A stretch of 64,000 bases of DNA from SIG452 sp045631485 (GTDB taxonomy: Bacteria; Bacillota; Clostridia; UMGS1840), in the NCBI GenBank assembly GCA_045631485.1, contig JAZQUU010000022.1, forward strand, positions 1 through 64,000, read 5' to 3'. Below the pieces are notes generated by a model. It saw only the letters and a list, made by a program, of their open reading frames with translations, made no database searches and had not been told where the DNA came from. The translations under genes were made by a program, and so were the position numbers. Below are positions 18,064-25,911 of this stretch, in pieces (positions within the stretch are counted from its first letter, which is position 1; every line of letters begins with the position of its first letter).

Positions 18064-19854
18064 TTATTTCAAATTTAATTTTACAATGTTTTTTAAGCTT
18101 TCCACATCCAAGCCCTGCTCTTTATATAGATTATCGGGAGTTGTGGAAGAACCATATTGATAAACCCCTAAGGTTTTTAACTTGCAAGCGGTACCGCAGA
18201 GGATTCTCGCCACTTCCCCGCTGATACCGGTTTTCACGTTGTGGTCTTCATAGGTAATGACCAACCCTGTTTTTGAAGCTTCCAAAATGGCATCCGTATC
18301 CAAATCACAGGGGGTGGAACAGTTTAGTACGCTCACCCCGATACCATCCTTTTGCAATTCATCTGCAGCCTGCACCGCTCTGTGTGCCATATTGCCGTAG
18401 GTGATGATAGTTGCCTGATTGCCTTTTCTTAACCATTGTCCCTTTTGGTAGGTAAAGGTAAGAGGTTCTCCGTTGGCATCGGTTAAAACAGGCATTTTGG
18501 AACGTCCGCCGATAACCGCTACGGGATACGGAACGCTCATTGCATAGCGCACCGCACCGTCTGCTTCGTTGGCATCTGCGGGAACAATCACTCGAAAGCC
18601 GTGCAGATTGCCGAGTAAACTGATATAATCAATCGCCTGATGGGTTTTTCCGTCTTCACCAACATCCAACCCTGCGTGAGTACAAAACAGTTTGAACGGT
18701 GCTTTATTGATGTCTGCCATACGATTCTGACTGTATGTTTCTGCAATATTAAACATAGAGAAGTCTGCATGAACGGCTATCATTCCCGATTTTGCAACTG
18801 CTGCGGAAGCGGTTGCCGCATTATGCTCTGCAATGCCGCATTCAATAAAGCAATCGGGACGAAGTTTTTTGAAGTCCGTGAGCTTCACGGAACCCTCTAA
18901 ATCACAGTCAAATGCCGCTATGGGAACATCGGGATTTTCTTTTGCAATATCTGCCAAAGCATTTCCCATTGCAGAACGGATATCGGATGCTCCTTCGTAG
19001 ATTCTGCCTTTTTCAACGGGAATCACGGGAATCTCATATTTTTTGATATTTGTTTTTTTAATTTTTTTAATATTTTGTAATTTGGTTAATTCTTCTTCGC
19101 AAACCGAAAATCTTGCCATAGCAGTTTCGGCAAGGTCTTTGGAAATTAAGGTGCCGTGAAAATGCCAGTCATCCTCAATTTCGGGGATCCCTTTTCCCAT
19201 TACCGTCTTTGCTAAAATACAAAGAGGTTTTTTGGTATCTGCTCTGAGGGCTTTTTCAAGCTCTTCAAAATTGTGACCGTCAACCGTCACCACATCCCAA
19301 CCGGACATTTTGTATTTATCCGAAAGTTGTTGGTCGGTGGTGGCATCCACGGTGCCGCAAGCTTGTTGATTGTTATCATCCACAATGGCAACAAGGTTGC
19401 AAAGACCGTGTTTTAGTGCAAATTCTCTTGCTTCCTGAAGCTGACCTTTCTGTTGTTCGCCGTCGCCCATCACAACAAATACTCTGCCTGCTTCATTTTT
19501 AAGCTTTTTGGCAAGGGCAAATCCGGCACCAACCGAAAGGCCCTGCCCCAAACTTCCGCTGCACCATTCCACACCGTTTACGGCAAGAGACGGATGCCCT
19601 TCATAAGGAGCGTTTCTGCGGAAATTTGCAATCGCATCTTTCACATCAAAGTAATCAAAGTTACCAAGTGCGGCATAAAGTGCCGCCGAGGTGTGACCGT
19701 GGCTTACAACCAAACGGTCATTCTCATTCATTTCGTTTAATATCGCTATGTAGATATCAATGGAAGACATTGCGCCGCCGATATGACCGCTTCCTGCCCC
19801 CATAATCATTTCCACAATATCTTTGCGACATTTTCGGGAAAGTATGTTAAGCAT
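18064..19854 (-). CDS. Transketolase (single-chain)
   Basis: Thiamine-diphosphate enzyme transferring two-carbon ketol units, about 596 residues, slightly shorter than housekeeping TktA (about 660). The N-terminal half has SGHIGGAMSS, the ThDP motif GDGEQQKGQ...DDNNQQ and a GLGQ-like SGSLGQGLS. The C-terminal half has the glutamate strand FIECGIAEHN and the FSMFN cofactor pocket. In many Clostridia the two halves are separate genes in carbohydrate clusters; here they are one chain. It is cotranscribed with the isomerase (15-base gap) and DUF4432 gene (1-base gap), so it is probably a pathway-specific enzyme. Confidence 0.9.
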   Translation of the reverse strand: MLNILSRKCRKDIVEMIMGAGSGHIGGAMSSIDIYIAILNEMNENDRLVVSHGHTSAALYAALGNFDYFDVKDAIANFRRNAPYEGHPSLAVNGVEWCSGSLGQGLSVGAGFALAKKLKNEAGRVFVVMGDGEQQKGQLQEAREFALKHGLCNLVAIVDDNNQQACGTVDATTDQQLSDKYKMSGWDVVTVDGHNFEELEKALRADTKKPLCILAKTVMGKGIPEIEDDWHFHGTLISKDLAETAMARFSVCEEELTKLQNIKKIKKTNIKKYEIPVIPVEKGRIYEGASDIRSAMGNALADIAKENPDVPIAAFDCDLEGSVKLTDFKKLRPDCFIECGIAEHNAATASAAVAKSGMIAVHADFSMFNIAETYSQNRMADINKAPFKLFCTHAGLDVGEDGKTHQAIDYISLLGNLHGFRVIVPADANEADGAVRYAMSVPYPVAVIGGRSKMPVLTDANGEPLTFTYQKGQWLRKGNQATIITYGNMAHRAVQAADELQKDGIGVSVLNCSTPCDLDTDAILEASKTGLVITYEDHNVKTGISGEVARILCGTACKLKTLGVYQYGSSTTPDNLYKEQGLDVESLKNIVKLNLK

Positions 19855-19855
19855 C

Positions 19856-20896
19856 TTACTCCTCCCCGTTATCTAAAATTCGATAAGTGATTTCAAAAAC
19901 CTTGCTTTCACCGGGCGCAAGGGTAATCATACTTCCGGTTTCTTTTGCTTTTTGGGTGCCCTGAGGTAATGCGGTGCAGGGTTCCAATCCAAGCACATAT
20001 TCTTTGGTATTTAACATTTTCCATTCATTGAAGTACGGAAGTTGTTCTTTTTTATAAGAAAGCTCAACGCCAAGTCCTAAATCATCGTTTAGCAGTTTTA
20101 CGCTGACCTTACCGTCTTTATCAGGATTTAAGTCCACCGAGTAACAACGCTCTGCAATATCCTGCACGGGATTGGTCATTTTGAATGCATCGGAGAGCTC
20201 CAAGATTGCTTCCTCGCTCTGCCCAATCACTTCTTTGGCATCGCATTCCACTTTTGCACCCTCATCCAGTAAGGGATAGCCTAAGTTAATGTGATATAAC
20301 AGCATCATATCCTGCTCTTTTGCACCACGGTTGGTTACAACATCACGAATGGTAAACTCGCTTTTTGCAAATACAGTTTCAATTTCACGGCGGAGAGTTA
20401 AGGATTCTCCGTGAAGAATTCCCTCTTTTACCACGCCGGACACTTTCATTTTGTATTCCCCGTTTTCATAATCCTCAAACAGAGAAACCTGCTCTGCTGC
20501 GGCATTGGAAATTCTGCCGTGAAGACCGTAGGCGCGTTTTCCGATGACGGGATGCTCCACTTCTTCTGGACCGCCCACATTGAGTAAACCGCAAGTGGTA
20601 AGACCGCCTGCAAAAAAGTTATGTAACCAATTCATGCCGTTGCTTTCATAATAAGCGGGAGAAACCACGCCTGTTTTGGACATATAGCTTACGGGAACAC
20701 CACGGTATGAAATCCAGGCAATATCCATTCCTCTGCCGGGAAGCACAGTCAGCTCCAAGCCGGAGCCGGTGCGAATTTCCACCGCTTCCACGCCTTTGGC
20801 TTTGCCTTCCGTAAATTCATATCGGCGAAGACCTGCCACTTGTGACATATCACCGATTTTTTTTGTATCTAAATTTTTATAGTTCCAGTATTTCAT
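19856..20896 (-). CDS. DUF4432 / aldose-epimerase-superfamily protein
   Basis: Cytoplasmic protein of 346 residues matching the DUF4432 pattern: LPGRGMDIAWISYRG, GLTTCGL, YGLHGRISN and a C-terminal GLEPCTALPQG. These are galactose-mutarotase-fold proteins found in sugar catabolic operons, with few tested functions. The start codon overlaps the end of the Gfo/Idh gene by 4 bases (ATGA type), so the two are coupled. Confidence 0.8.
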   Translation of the reverse strand: MKYWNYKNLDTKKIGDMSQVAGLRRYEFTEGKAKGVEAVEIRTGSGLELTVLPGRGMDIAWISYRGVPVSYMSKTGVVSPAYYESNGMNWLHNFFAGGLTTCGLLNVGGPEEVEHPVIGKRAYGLHGRISNAAAEQVSLFEDYENGEYKMKVSGVVKEGILHGESLTLRREIETVFAKSEFTIRDVVTNRGAKEQDMMLLYHINLGYPLLDEGAKVECDAKEVIGQSEEAILELSDAFKMTNPVQDIAERCYSVDLNPDKDGKVSVKLLNDDLGLGVELSYKKEQLPYFNEWKMLNTKEYVLGLEPCTALPQGTQKAKETGSMITLAPGESKVFEITYRILDNGEE

Positions 20897-22026
20897 AATG
20901 TTACAACCTTTTTCTCTTTGTGAGATTCCAACGCTGCGGTGAGAAGTTTATGAGAAAGTCTGGTTTCTTCGGGAGTGAAACAACCGAATTCCACCGTTTC
21001 TCCCGAAATTTCTTTCATAAAGGAGCACCACATCTGCAGGATGGAATCGGTGAAACCAAATTCGAAAATTCCGCCAGTAATGGTGGGAAACTGCGGTTTA
21101 TATCCCACATTCAGGCGGCACCAAGCCTGTTCTTTGCCAACTGCATTGGTATAACAGAAAGCGTTGGGGTCGTTACTGTTGAATTTACCGGAAGCTTCCA
21201 AGCCATATACTTCAATAAACCATTCATCGGTAGAACCGGGAGACATACGCTTGGTTTCCAAAAACATAGGGAACACATCTCCGTTTTTGTCTTCCGCTTC
21301 GCAAACCAGAGTGGCATTATCCCAGGTTTTGCAGGGAGCCATACCGCCCTTACCGTCGGGACGCTCGGTGCAGATATTGGAAAGCACCGCATACACATTT
21401 TTGGGTATCCATCCCATACGGAACGGAACGTGCTGAGTGTGAATTCCCAAATCACCCATACATCCGTATTCCCCGTTGATTTCGATGGTACGTTTCCAGT
21501 TGATGGGTTTATTTAAATCCATATCGCTGCTGTGATTAAATCCGGCGTGCACTTCGATGATTTTACCGAATTTACCTTCTTTTACCCAACGAATCAATTC
21601 CTGACAAGCGGGAAAGAACGGAAATTCACTGGCACATCTTACGATAACATCGGGATTTTCTTCCAGCGCTTTTAAAATTTCTTCGTTTGCCGCTTTGTCA
21701 ATCCCGAAAGGTTTTTCTCCCAGGAAGTGCTTCCCTGCTCTGATGATATCGGAATAAACCTGCCCGTGCAGATTGTGAGGAAGTGCACAGTAAATCGCAT
21801 CAATATCTTCTTTGTCTAACAGCTCTTTATAATCGGAGGTCACATATTTGATGGAATCAAAATTGTTGGTAAACCATTTGATTGCCGCATCGTTAAAGTC
21901 ACAAACGCCCACAATTTCGGGTGCAGGCACATCATCGGTAAGATGGCACCATCTTGCCGCAGCCGATGCAAATTCTTTGCCCATCAGTCCGCAACCGATA
22001 ATGCCGAATCGGATTTTTTTACTCAT
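20893..22026 (-). CDS. Gfo/Idh/MocA-family oxidoreductase
   Basis: NAD(P)-dependent sugar or inositol oxidoreductase, 377 residues. The Rossmann loop GIIGCGLMG is at the N-terminus, the family signature GEKPFG is at about 115, and the alpha/beta substrate domain follows with GCMGDLGIHTQH, whose His/Asp are usual catalytic residues. First gene of the five-gene operon that ends at 15596, divergent from AraC regulator B. It probably oxidises, or epimerises through a keto intermediate, the incoming sugar. Confidence 0.88.
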   Translation of the reverse strand: MSKKIRFGIIGCGLMGKEFASAAARWCHLTDDVPAPEIVGVCDFNDAAIKWFTNNFDSIKYVTSDYKELLDKEDIDAIYCALPHNLHGQVYSDIIRAGKHFLGEKPFGIDKAANEEILKALEENPDVIVRCASEFPFFPACQELIRWVKEGKFGKIIEVHAGFNHSSDMDLNKPINWKRTIEINGEYGCMGDLGIHTQHVPFRMGWIPKNVYAVLSNICTERPDGKGGMAPCKTWDNATLVCEAEDKNGDVFPMFLETKRMSPGSTDEWFIEVYGLEASGKFNSNDPNAFCYTNAVGKEQAWCRLNVGYKPQFPTITGGIFEFGFTDSILQMWCSFMKEISGETVEFGCFTPEETRLSHKLLTAALESHKEKKVVTL

Positions 22027-22095
22027 AGGTAATCTCCCTTTCTTTTTATGTTTCGTTTCATAACATCAAAATAAATATATCGTCACAATAATATC

Positions 22096-22148
22096 ATATC
22101 ATATTTTTTTCAATGTTTTGCTTGACTATTAGTCAAAAAATATGATAT
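22096..22148. promoter_or_regulatory. Nested inverted repeats between the Gfo operon and AraC regulator B
   Basis: Outer arms ATATCATATTTTTT (22096-22109) and AAAAAATATGATAT (22135-22148) are perfect reverse complements, 25 bases apart. Nested against the right arm is the palindrome TTGACTATTAGTCAA (22122-22136), which contains the AraC -35. CGTCA-type elements flank it at 22081 and 22152. This is a strong candidate operator for the divergent pair. Confidence 0.6.
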
Positions 22149-22151
22149 AAT
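22122..22151 (+). promoter_or_regulatory. Sigma-A promoter of AraC regulator B
   Basis: TTGACT (22122-22127), an 18-base spacer and TATAAT (22146-22151), 36 bases before the ATG. The -35 is one arm of a 15-base palindrome, so binding there should repress the regulator gene itself. Confidence 0.7.
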
Positions 22152-22187
22152 CGTCAAAAAGAAAGAAAATCGAAAGGAAATGCAGGT

Positions 22188-23021
22188 ATGAACAATAATT
22201 TTGTGATGAAACCTTTGAATCCGTTCTTTGTGAATGTTTCCAAAATGAATGTTACCTCATCCAATGCAGACCGTAAAACCGCACCTCACATTCACGAATA
22301 TTGCGAAATTTATGTAAATCTCACCGGGAACGTTTCCTTTGTGATTGAAAAAAATATTTACTCCGTAAAATCAGGAGATATTATCATTACCAAGCCTTAT
22401 GAATATCACCATTGTGTGTATCATGATGACAGCGACCATCTGCATTTTTGGATTATGTTTTCCGTTAACGAAAATCCGGAGCTTTTTCGTTTCTTAACCG
22501 AGAAAAAATCAGGGCATCGCAATCATATCCGTTTGTCGGAAGAAAAGAAACAAAAATTTGTAACCCATTGTGAAAATCTGACGAAAAACAGTCAGGAAAA
22601 CCCTATTTCACAAATGGCAATTTTCTTTAAAATCTTATCCTACATTGAAGAAGGGATGGAAAAATACAAGGTTTCCAACACTAATATCTCTCTGCCGAAA
22701 AGCTTAAAGGATATTTTGGATTATATCAATAAAAACTTTGCTTCCATTCACACCATCAATGAAGTTTCGGAACGGTTTTACATCAGTATTTCCACATTGG
22801 AGCGTCATTTCAAGCAATATCTGTCTATGACGCCAAAACGGTATCTGGAGGATAAAAAACTGCAAAACGCTTGTCTGCTGCTCAGACAAAACGCTTCCGT
22901 AACAGATGCCTGCTTTGAAAGCGGATTTGATGATTATTCTCATTTTATCACCATTTTTAAACGAAAATTTGATGTGACCCCCTTAAAATACAAAAAATCT
23001 ATTATGAATGAAAAAGGATAA
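22188..23021 (+). CDS. AraC-family transcriptional regulator B
   Basis: Regulator of 277 residues. The N-terminal cupin-like ligand domain has HIHEYCEIYVNLTGNVSF and YEYHHCVYHDD. The C-terminal double helix-turn-helix has STLERHFKQYLSMTPKRYL and the signature TDACFESGFDDYSHFITIFKRKF. Similarity to the regulator at 11625 runs through both domains. SD GAAAGGAAATGCAGGT precedes the ATG. Position and the nested repeats suggest control of the Gfo operon and of itself. Confidence 0.92.
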   Translation: MNNNFVMKPLNPFFVNVSKMNVTSSNADRKTAPHIHEYCEIYVNLTGNVSFVIEKNIYSVKSGDIIITKPYEYHHCVYHDDSDHLHFWIMFSVNENPELFRFLTEKKSGHRNHIRLSEEKKQKFVTHCENLTKNSQENPISQMAIFFKILSYIEEGMEKYKVSNTNISLPKSLKDILDYINKNFASIHTINEVSERFYISISTLERHFKQYLSMTPKRYLEDKKLQNACLLLRQNASVTDACFESGFDDYSHFITIFKRKFDVTPLKYKKSIMNEKG

Positions 23022-23055
23022 AAAAAATCTCACGGATGATTCCGTGAGATTTTTT
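23022..23055. terminator. Bidirectional Rho-independent terminator
   Basis: Perfect stem ATCTCACGGA / TCCGTGAGAT, 4-base loop, A-run and T-run either side. It separates converging AraC B and the YgjV gene. Confidence 0.9.
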
Positions 23056-23056
23056 A

Positions 23057-23653
23057 TTACTCTGTTGCCTCTTTAGACACAGGTTTTTTACGATAATGAT
23101 ACAATGCAATGGCATTCATAGAAAATGCGGCAATCTGACCGATTCCTGCCGCATAATTCATCAGGCAGAAATGGTAAGTGCAAAAAGTAAACGTATTAAA
23201 CAGATACAAAATGCGGGTTTTCTGTTCGCTTCTTTCGTAAGCGGCAATCATAAAGAAAGCACCACCCACCATCGGCAATAGTGCAACAATGTCATAAAAA
23301 CCAACATTTCCTGCAATAATCGCAAGGATAGAATCTTTAATTCCAAGGCCTCCCACAATCAGATACAACGCATAAAAGATGATGCGTTCCACGGGATAGG
23401 GTTTGGTGTTGGTGCGAACATGCCACAACGAACAACTAAGCATCACAAACGCCACGAAATTGATAGCGATTCCCGAGGTAGCATTGCCTAAAAATACCAG
23501 ATTCAAAACCAATAACGTAACAGATGCCATAGAATTAACAAGCATCTGCCATTTTTCCTTATACAAGGGACCAATCAACATACAGGCGCCCTGCATCAGA
23601 CCAAAAATTTGTGCAATGATGTAAGTCCAACTAAGCTGAGTCCAATCTATCAT
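23057..23653 (-). CDS. YgjV-family membrane protein 1
   Basis: Small integral membrane protein of 198 residues with about six hydrophobic helices. The opening FGLMQGACMLIGPLYKEKWQMLVNSM and the CSLWHVR segment match the YgjV (Imp-YgjV) family, whose function is unknown. A Lys-rich tail follows the last helix. It is paralogous to the next gene, and the pair is on one leftward transcript with a 32-base gap. Confidence 0.72.
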   Translation of the reverse strand: MIDWTQLSWTYIIAQIFGLMQGACMLIGPLYKEKWQMLVNSMASVTLLVLNLVFLGNATSGIAINFVAFVMLSCSLWHVRTNTKPYPVERIIFYALYLIVGGLGIKDSILAIIAGNVGFYDIVALLPMVGGAFFMIAAYERSEQKTRILYLFNTFTFCTYHFCLMNYAAGIGQIAAFSMNAIALYHYRKKPVSKEATE

Positions 23654-23685
23654 CGTTTCACCCTCTCACTTTCTGATGTGTGTGA

Positions 23686-24207
23686 TTACTGTTGGGGTTT
23701 CTGTCCTTTTTTCCGATAACGGAACAGTGCATACGCATACATACAAAATGCTGCGAACTGTCCATACATACCGGTAGAACCCACAATCACATCGTAGGTA
23801 AACCAGGTGGAAGTGTTAAATAAGTATAAGATACGGGTTTTCTGCTCATCTCTCTGGAAGGCTGCAACCATAAAGAATACTGCACCGATTACCGGCAATA
23901 AGTCTTTTAATTCTTTCACGCCCATCATACCTGCTCCAACAAAAGCAACCAGGAAAATCAGTCGTTCCCAAAGAGGCACTTTTACCTCTTTTCTCACGTG
24001 CCAAAGAGAGCAACACAACTGAACCAAAGCGATAAAATTAACAATCGCTCCCGACAATGCTTTCCCAAGCAGAAAATAATTGGTGATGGCAAAACTTACA
24101 GAAAACATAGAATTGACAAGCATCTGCCATTTTTTCTTAAAAAGAGGTCCAATCAACATACAACCGGTATGTAACCAACCAAATAAATTTGCAAAACTAA
24201 ATAACAT
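23686..24207 (-). CDS. YgjV-family membrane protein 2
   Basis: About 173 residues with hydrophobic helices and the same motif set as its neighbour (GWLHTGCMLIGPLFKKKWQMLVNSM, CCSLWHVR, DEQKTRILYLFNT). The ATG at 24205-24207 follows GAGG by 9 bases; an in-frame TTG at 24228 is less likely. It is shorter than its paralogue by about 25 residues, through a deletion in the middle. Function unknown. Confidence 0.72.
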   Translation of the reverse strand: MLFSFANLFGWLHTGCMLIGPLFKKKWQMLVNSMFSVSFAITNYFLLGKALSGAIVNFIALVQLCCSLWHVRKEVKVPLWERLIFLVAFVGAGMMGVKELKDLLPVIGAVFFMVAAFQRDEQKTRILYLFNTSTWFTYDVIVGSTGMYGQFAAFCMYAYALFRYRKKGQKPQQ

Positions 24208-24275
24208 AATCCATTTCCTCAATCTCAAAAACGGACATCCCCGAAAGGATGCCTCGTTTTATGATAAAATCTTCT

Positions 24276-25745
24276 TTATTTGTGATATACTGCTTCGCTG
24301 GTTAAATGGATGCCCAGTTTTTTGAATACGGTTTCATCCACGTGAGACAACAACACGGTGGAATGCGCTTCCGAACCTTTTAATGCGCTGAGCCCATCCA
24401 ACATATCTTTTGCGATGGGGTCATTTGCCGCACATATAGAAAGCGCAATTAAGGTTTCATCGGTATGAAGTCGGGGATTTTTGCTGCCGAAATGTTTGGT
24501 TTTTAAGCCTTGCAGCGGCTCAATAACATCAGGAGAAATCACATGGATTTCCTCTGAAAGCCCTCTGACTGCTTTTAAGGCATTTAACAATGCGGCACTG
24601 GTTGCACCAAGCAAAGCGGAAGTCTTCCCTGTTACAACCTGACCGTTGGGAAGCTCGATGGAGCAAGCAGGAAGTCCTGTTTCTTCTGCTTTATCCTTAG
24701 CCGCCTGCACAACCTTTCTATCTTCGGGCGTTACTTCGGCCTGCTTCATAATGAGCTGCATTTTATAGAGCACATCGTCATCCACTTTACCATTGATTTT
24801 ATCTTTTAAAACTTGATAGTAACGGCGGATAATTTCATCTTTGGATGCTCTGCAAACCACATCGTCATCAATGATGCATTTGCCTGCCATATTGACTCCC
24901 ATATCGGTGGGAGATTTATAAGGGCTTTCCCCTAAGATTTTTTCAAACATGGCATTTAATACGGGGAACACTTCAATATCACGATTGTAATTGACGGTGG
25001 TTTCTCCGTATGCTTCCAGATGGAAGGGGTCAATCATATTGACGTCATTCAAATCCACGGTGGCAGCTTCATACGCTAAGTTCACGTGATGCTTTAACGG
25101 AAGATTCCACACGGGGAAGGTTTCAAATTTTGCATAACCTGCTTTTACCCCACGTTTGTTTTCGTGATACAACTGAGAAAGGCAGGTTGCCATTTTACCG
25201 CTTCCGGGCCCTGGTGCAGTTACCACAACAATGGGACGGGTGGTTTCGATATATTCGTTTTTGCCGAATCCCATTTCACTTACAATATATTCCACATTGG
25301 AGGGATAACCGGGAATGGGATAATGCAAAAATACACGGATTCCCATATTTTCCAACCGCTTTTTGAACATATCCACGGCTTCCTGACCGCTATACTGGGT
25401 AATTACCACACTACCCACCAAAAGATCAAGATTCTGAAATGCTTTAATCAAACGGATGGTATCCAAATCATAAGTGATATTATAATCACTTCTCACTTTG
25501 TTTTTTACAATATCAATTGCACTGATTGCAATAACAATTTCAAGCTTGTCCCGCATATGCAGAAGCATCTTGATTTTACTGTCCGGCTCAAAACCGGGCA
25601 GTACTCTGGAGGCGTGATAATCATCAAACAGTTTGCCGCCAAGCTCTAAATACAGTTTGTCTCCGAATTTTTTCACACGCTCATCAATAAATTTGGATTG
25701 CATACTGATATACTTGTCGTTATCAAAACCGATTTTTCTGTTCAT
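24276..25745 (-). CDS. DUF1846 family protein
   Basis: Cytoplasmic protein of about 489 residues, the usual length for DUF1846. It shows the characteristic N-terminus IGFDNDKYISMQS, a P-loop-like VVTAPGPGSGKMATC near residue 190 and a long conserved C-terminal half. The family is widespread in Firmicutes; its role is not settled, and the P-loop-like motif suggests nucleotide binding. The start ATG at 25743-25745 has GGGAGG 6 bases upstream; the frame extends to 25772 without an SD. It appears to be a stand-alone transcript. Confidence 0.88.
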   Translation of the reverse strand: MNRKIGFDNDKYISMQSKFIDERVKKFGDKLYLELGGKLFDDYHASRVLPGFEPDSKIKMLLHMRDKLEIVIAISAIDIVKNKVRSDYNITYDLDTIRLIKAFQNLDLLVGSVVITQYSGQEAVDMFKKRLENMGIRVFLHYPIPGYPSNVEYIVSEMGFGKNEYIETTRPIVVVTAPGPGSGKMATCLSQLYHENKRGVKAGYAKFETFPVWNLPLKHHVNLAYEAATVDLNDVNMIDPFHLEAYGETTVNYNRDIEVFPVLNAMFEKILGESPYKSPTDMGVNMAGKCIIDDDVVCRASKDEIIRRYYQVLKDKINGKVDDDVLYKMQLIMKQAEVTPEDRKVVQAAKDKAEETGLPACSIELPNGQVVTGKTSALLGATSAALLNALKAVRGLSEEIHVISPDVIEPLQGLKTKHFGSKNPRLHTDETLIALSICAANDPIAKDMLDGLSALKGSEAHSTVLLSHVDETVFKKLGIHLTSEAVYHK

Positions 25746-25873
25746 AGTTTGCCTCCCTTCCGAAGTAACCAATTCTAAAAATTCACAACAGATTTATTAT
25801 ACTATACTTTTTATATAAATGCAAGAGCAAAAACAAAGTTTTTAAAAATTTTTAAGGGCAATTTTCTCCATAA

Positions 25874-25901
25874 AAAAAGGCAGATAAAAATCTGCCTTTT
25901 T
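25874..25901. terminator. Rho-independent terminator of the antiporter gene
   Basis: Stem AAAAAGGCAGA / TCTGCCTTTTT with a 6-base A-rich loop, just after the antiporter stop on the minus strand. It is symmetrical and may act both ways. Confidence 0.85.
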
Positions 25902-25911
25902 CGGATAATTC

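Noticed and set aside
1515..19854. Sulfoglycolytic transketolase pathway (GH31 sulfoquinovosidase plus transketolase)
   Set aside because: The GH31 gene is in a separate unit with a trehalase-like gene, and neither the sulfo-sugar isomerase nor a sulfolactaldehyde enzyme of that pathway is recognisable.
20920..21516. Open 198-codon frame on the plus strand opposite the Gfo/Idh gene
   Set aside because: It is a mirror of a well-supported gene, has no SD or domain, and is explained by low stop density in that strand.
11455..22156. CGTCA elements as a CRISPR array
   Set aside because: The copies are short, unevenly spaced, in different promoters, and without spacers or cas genes.
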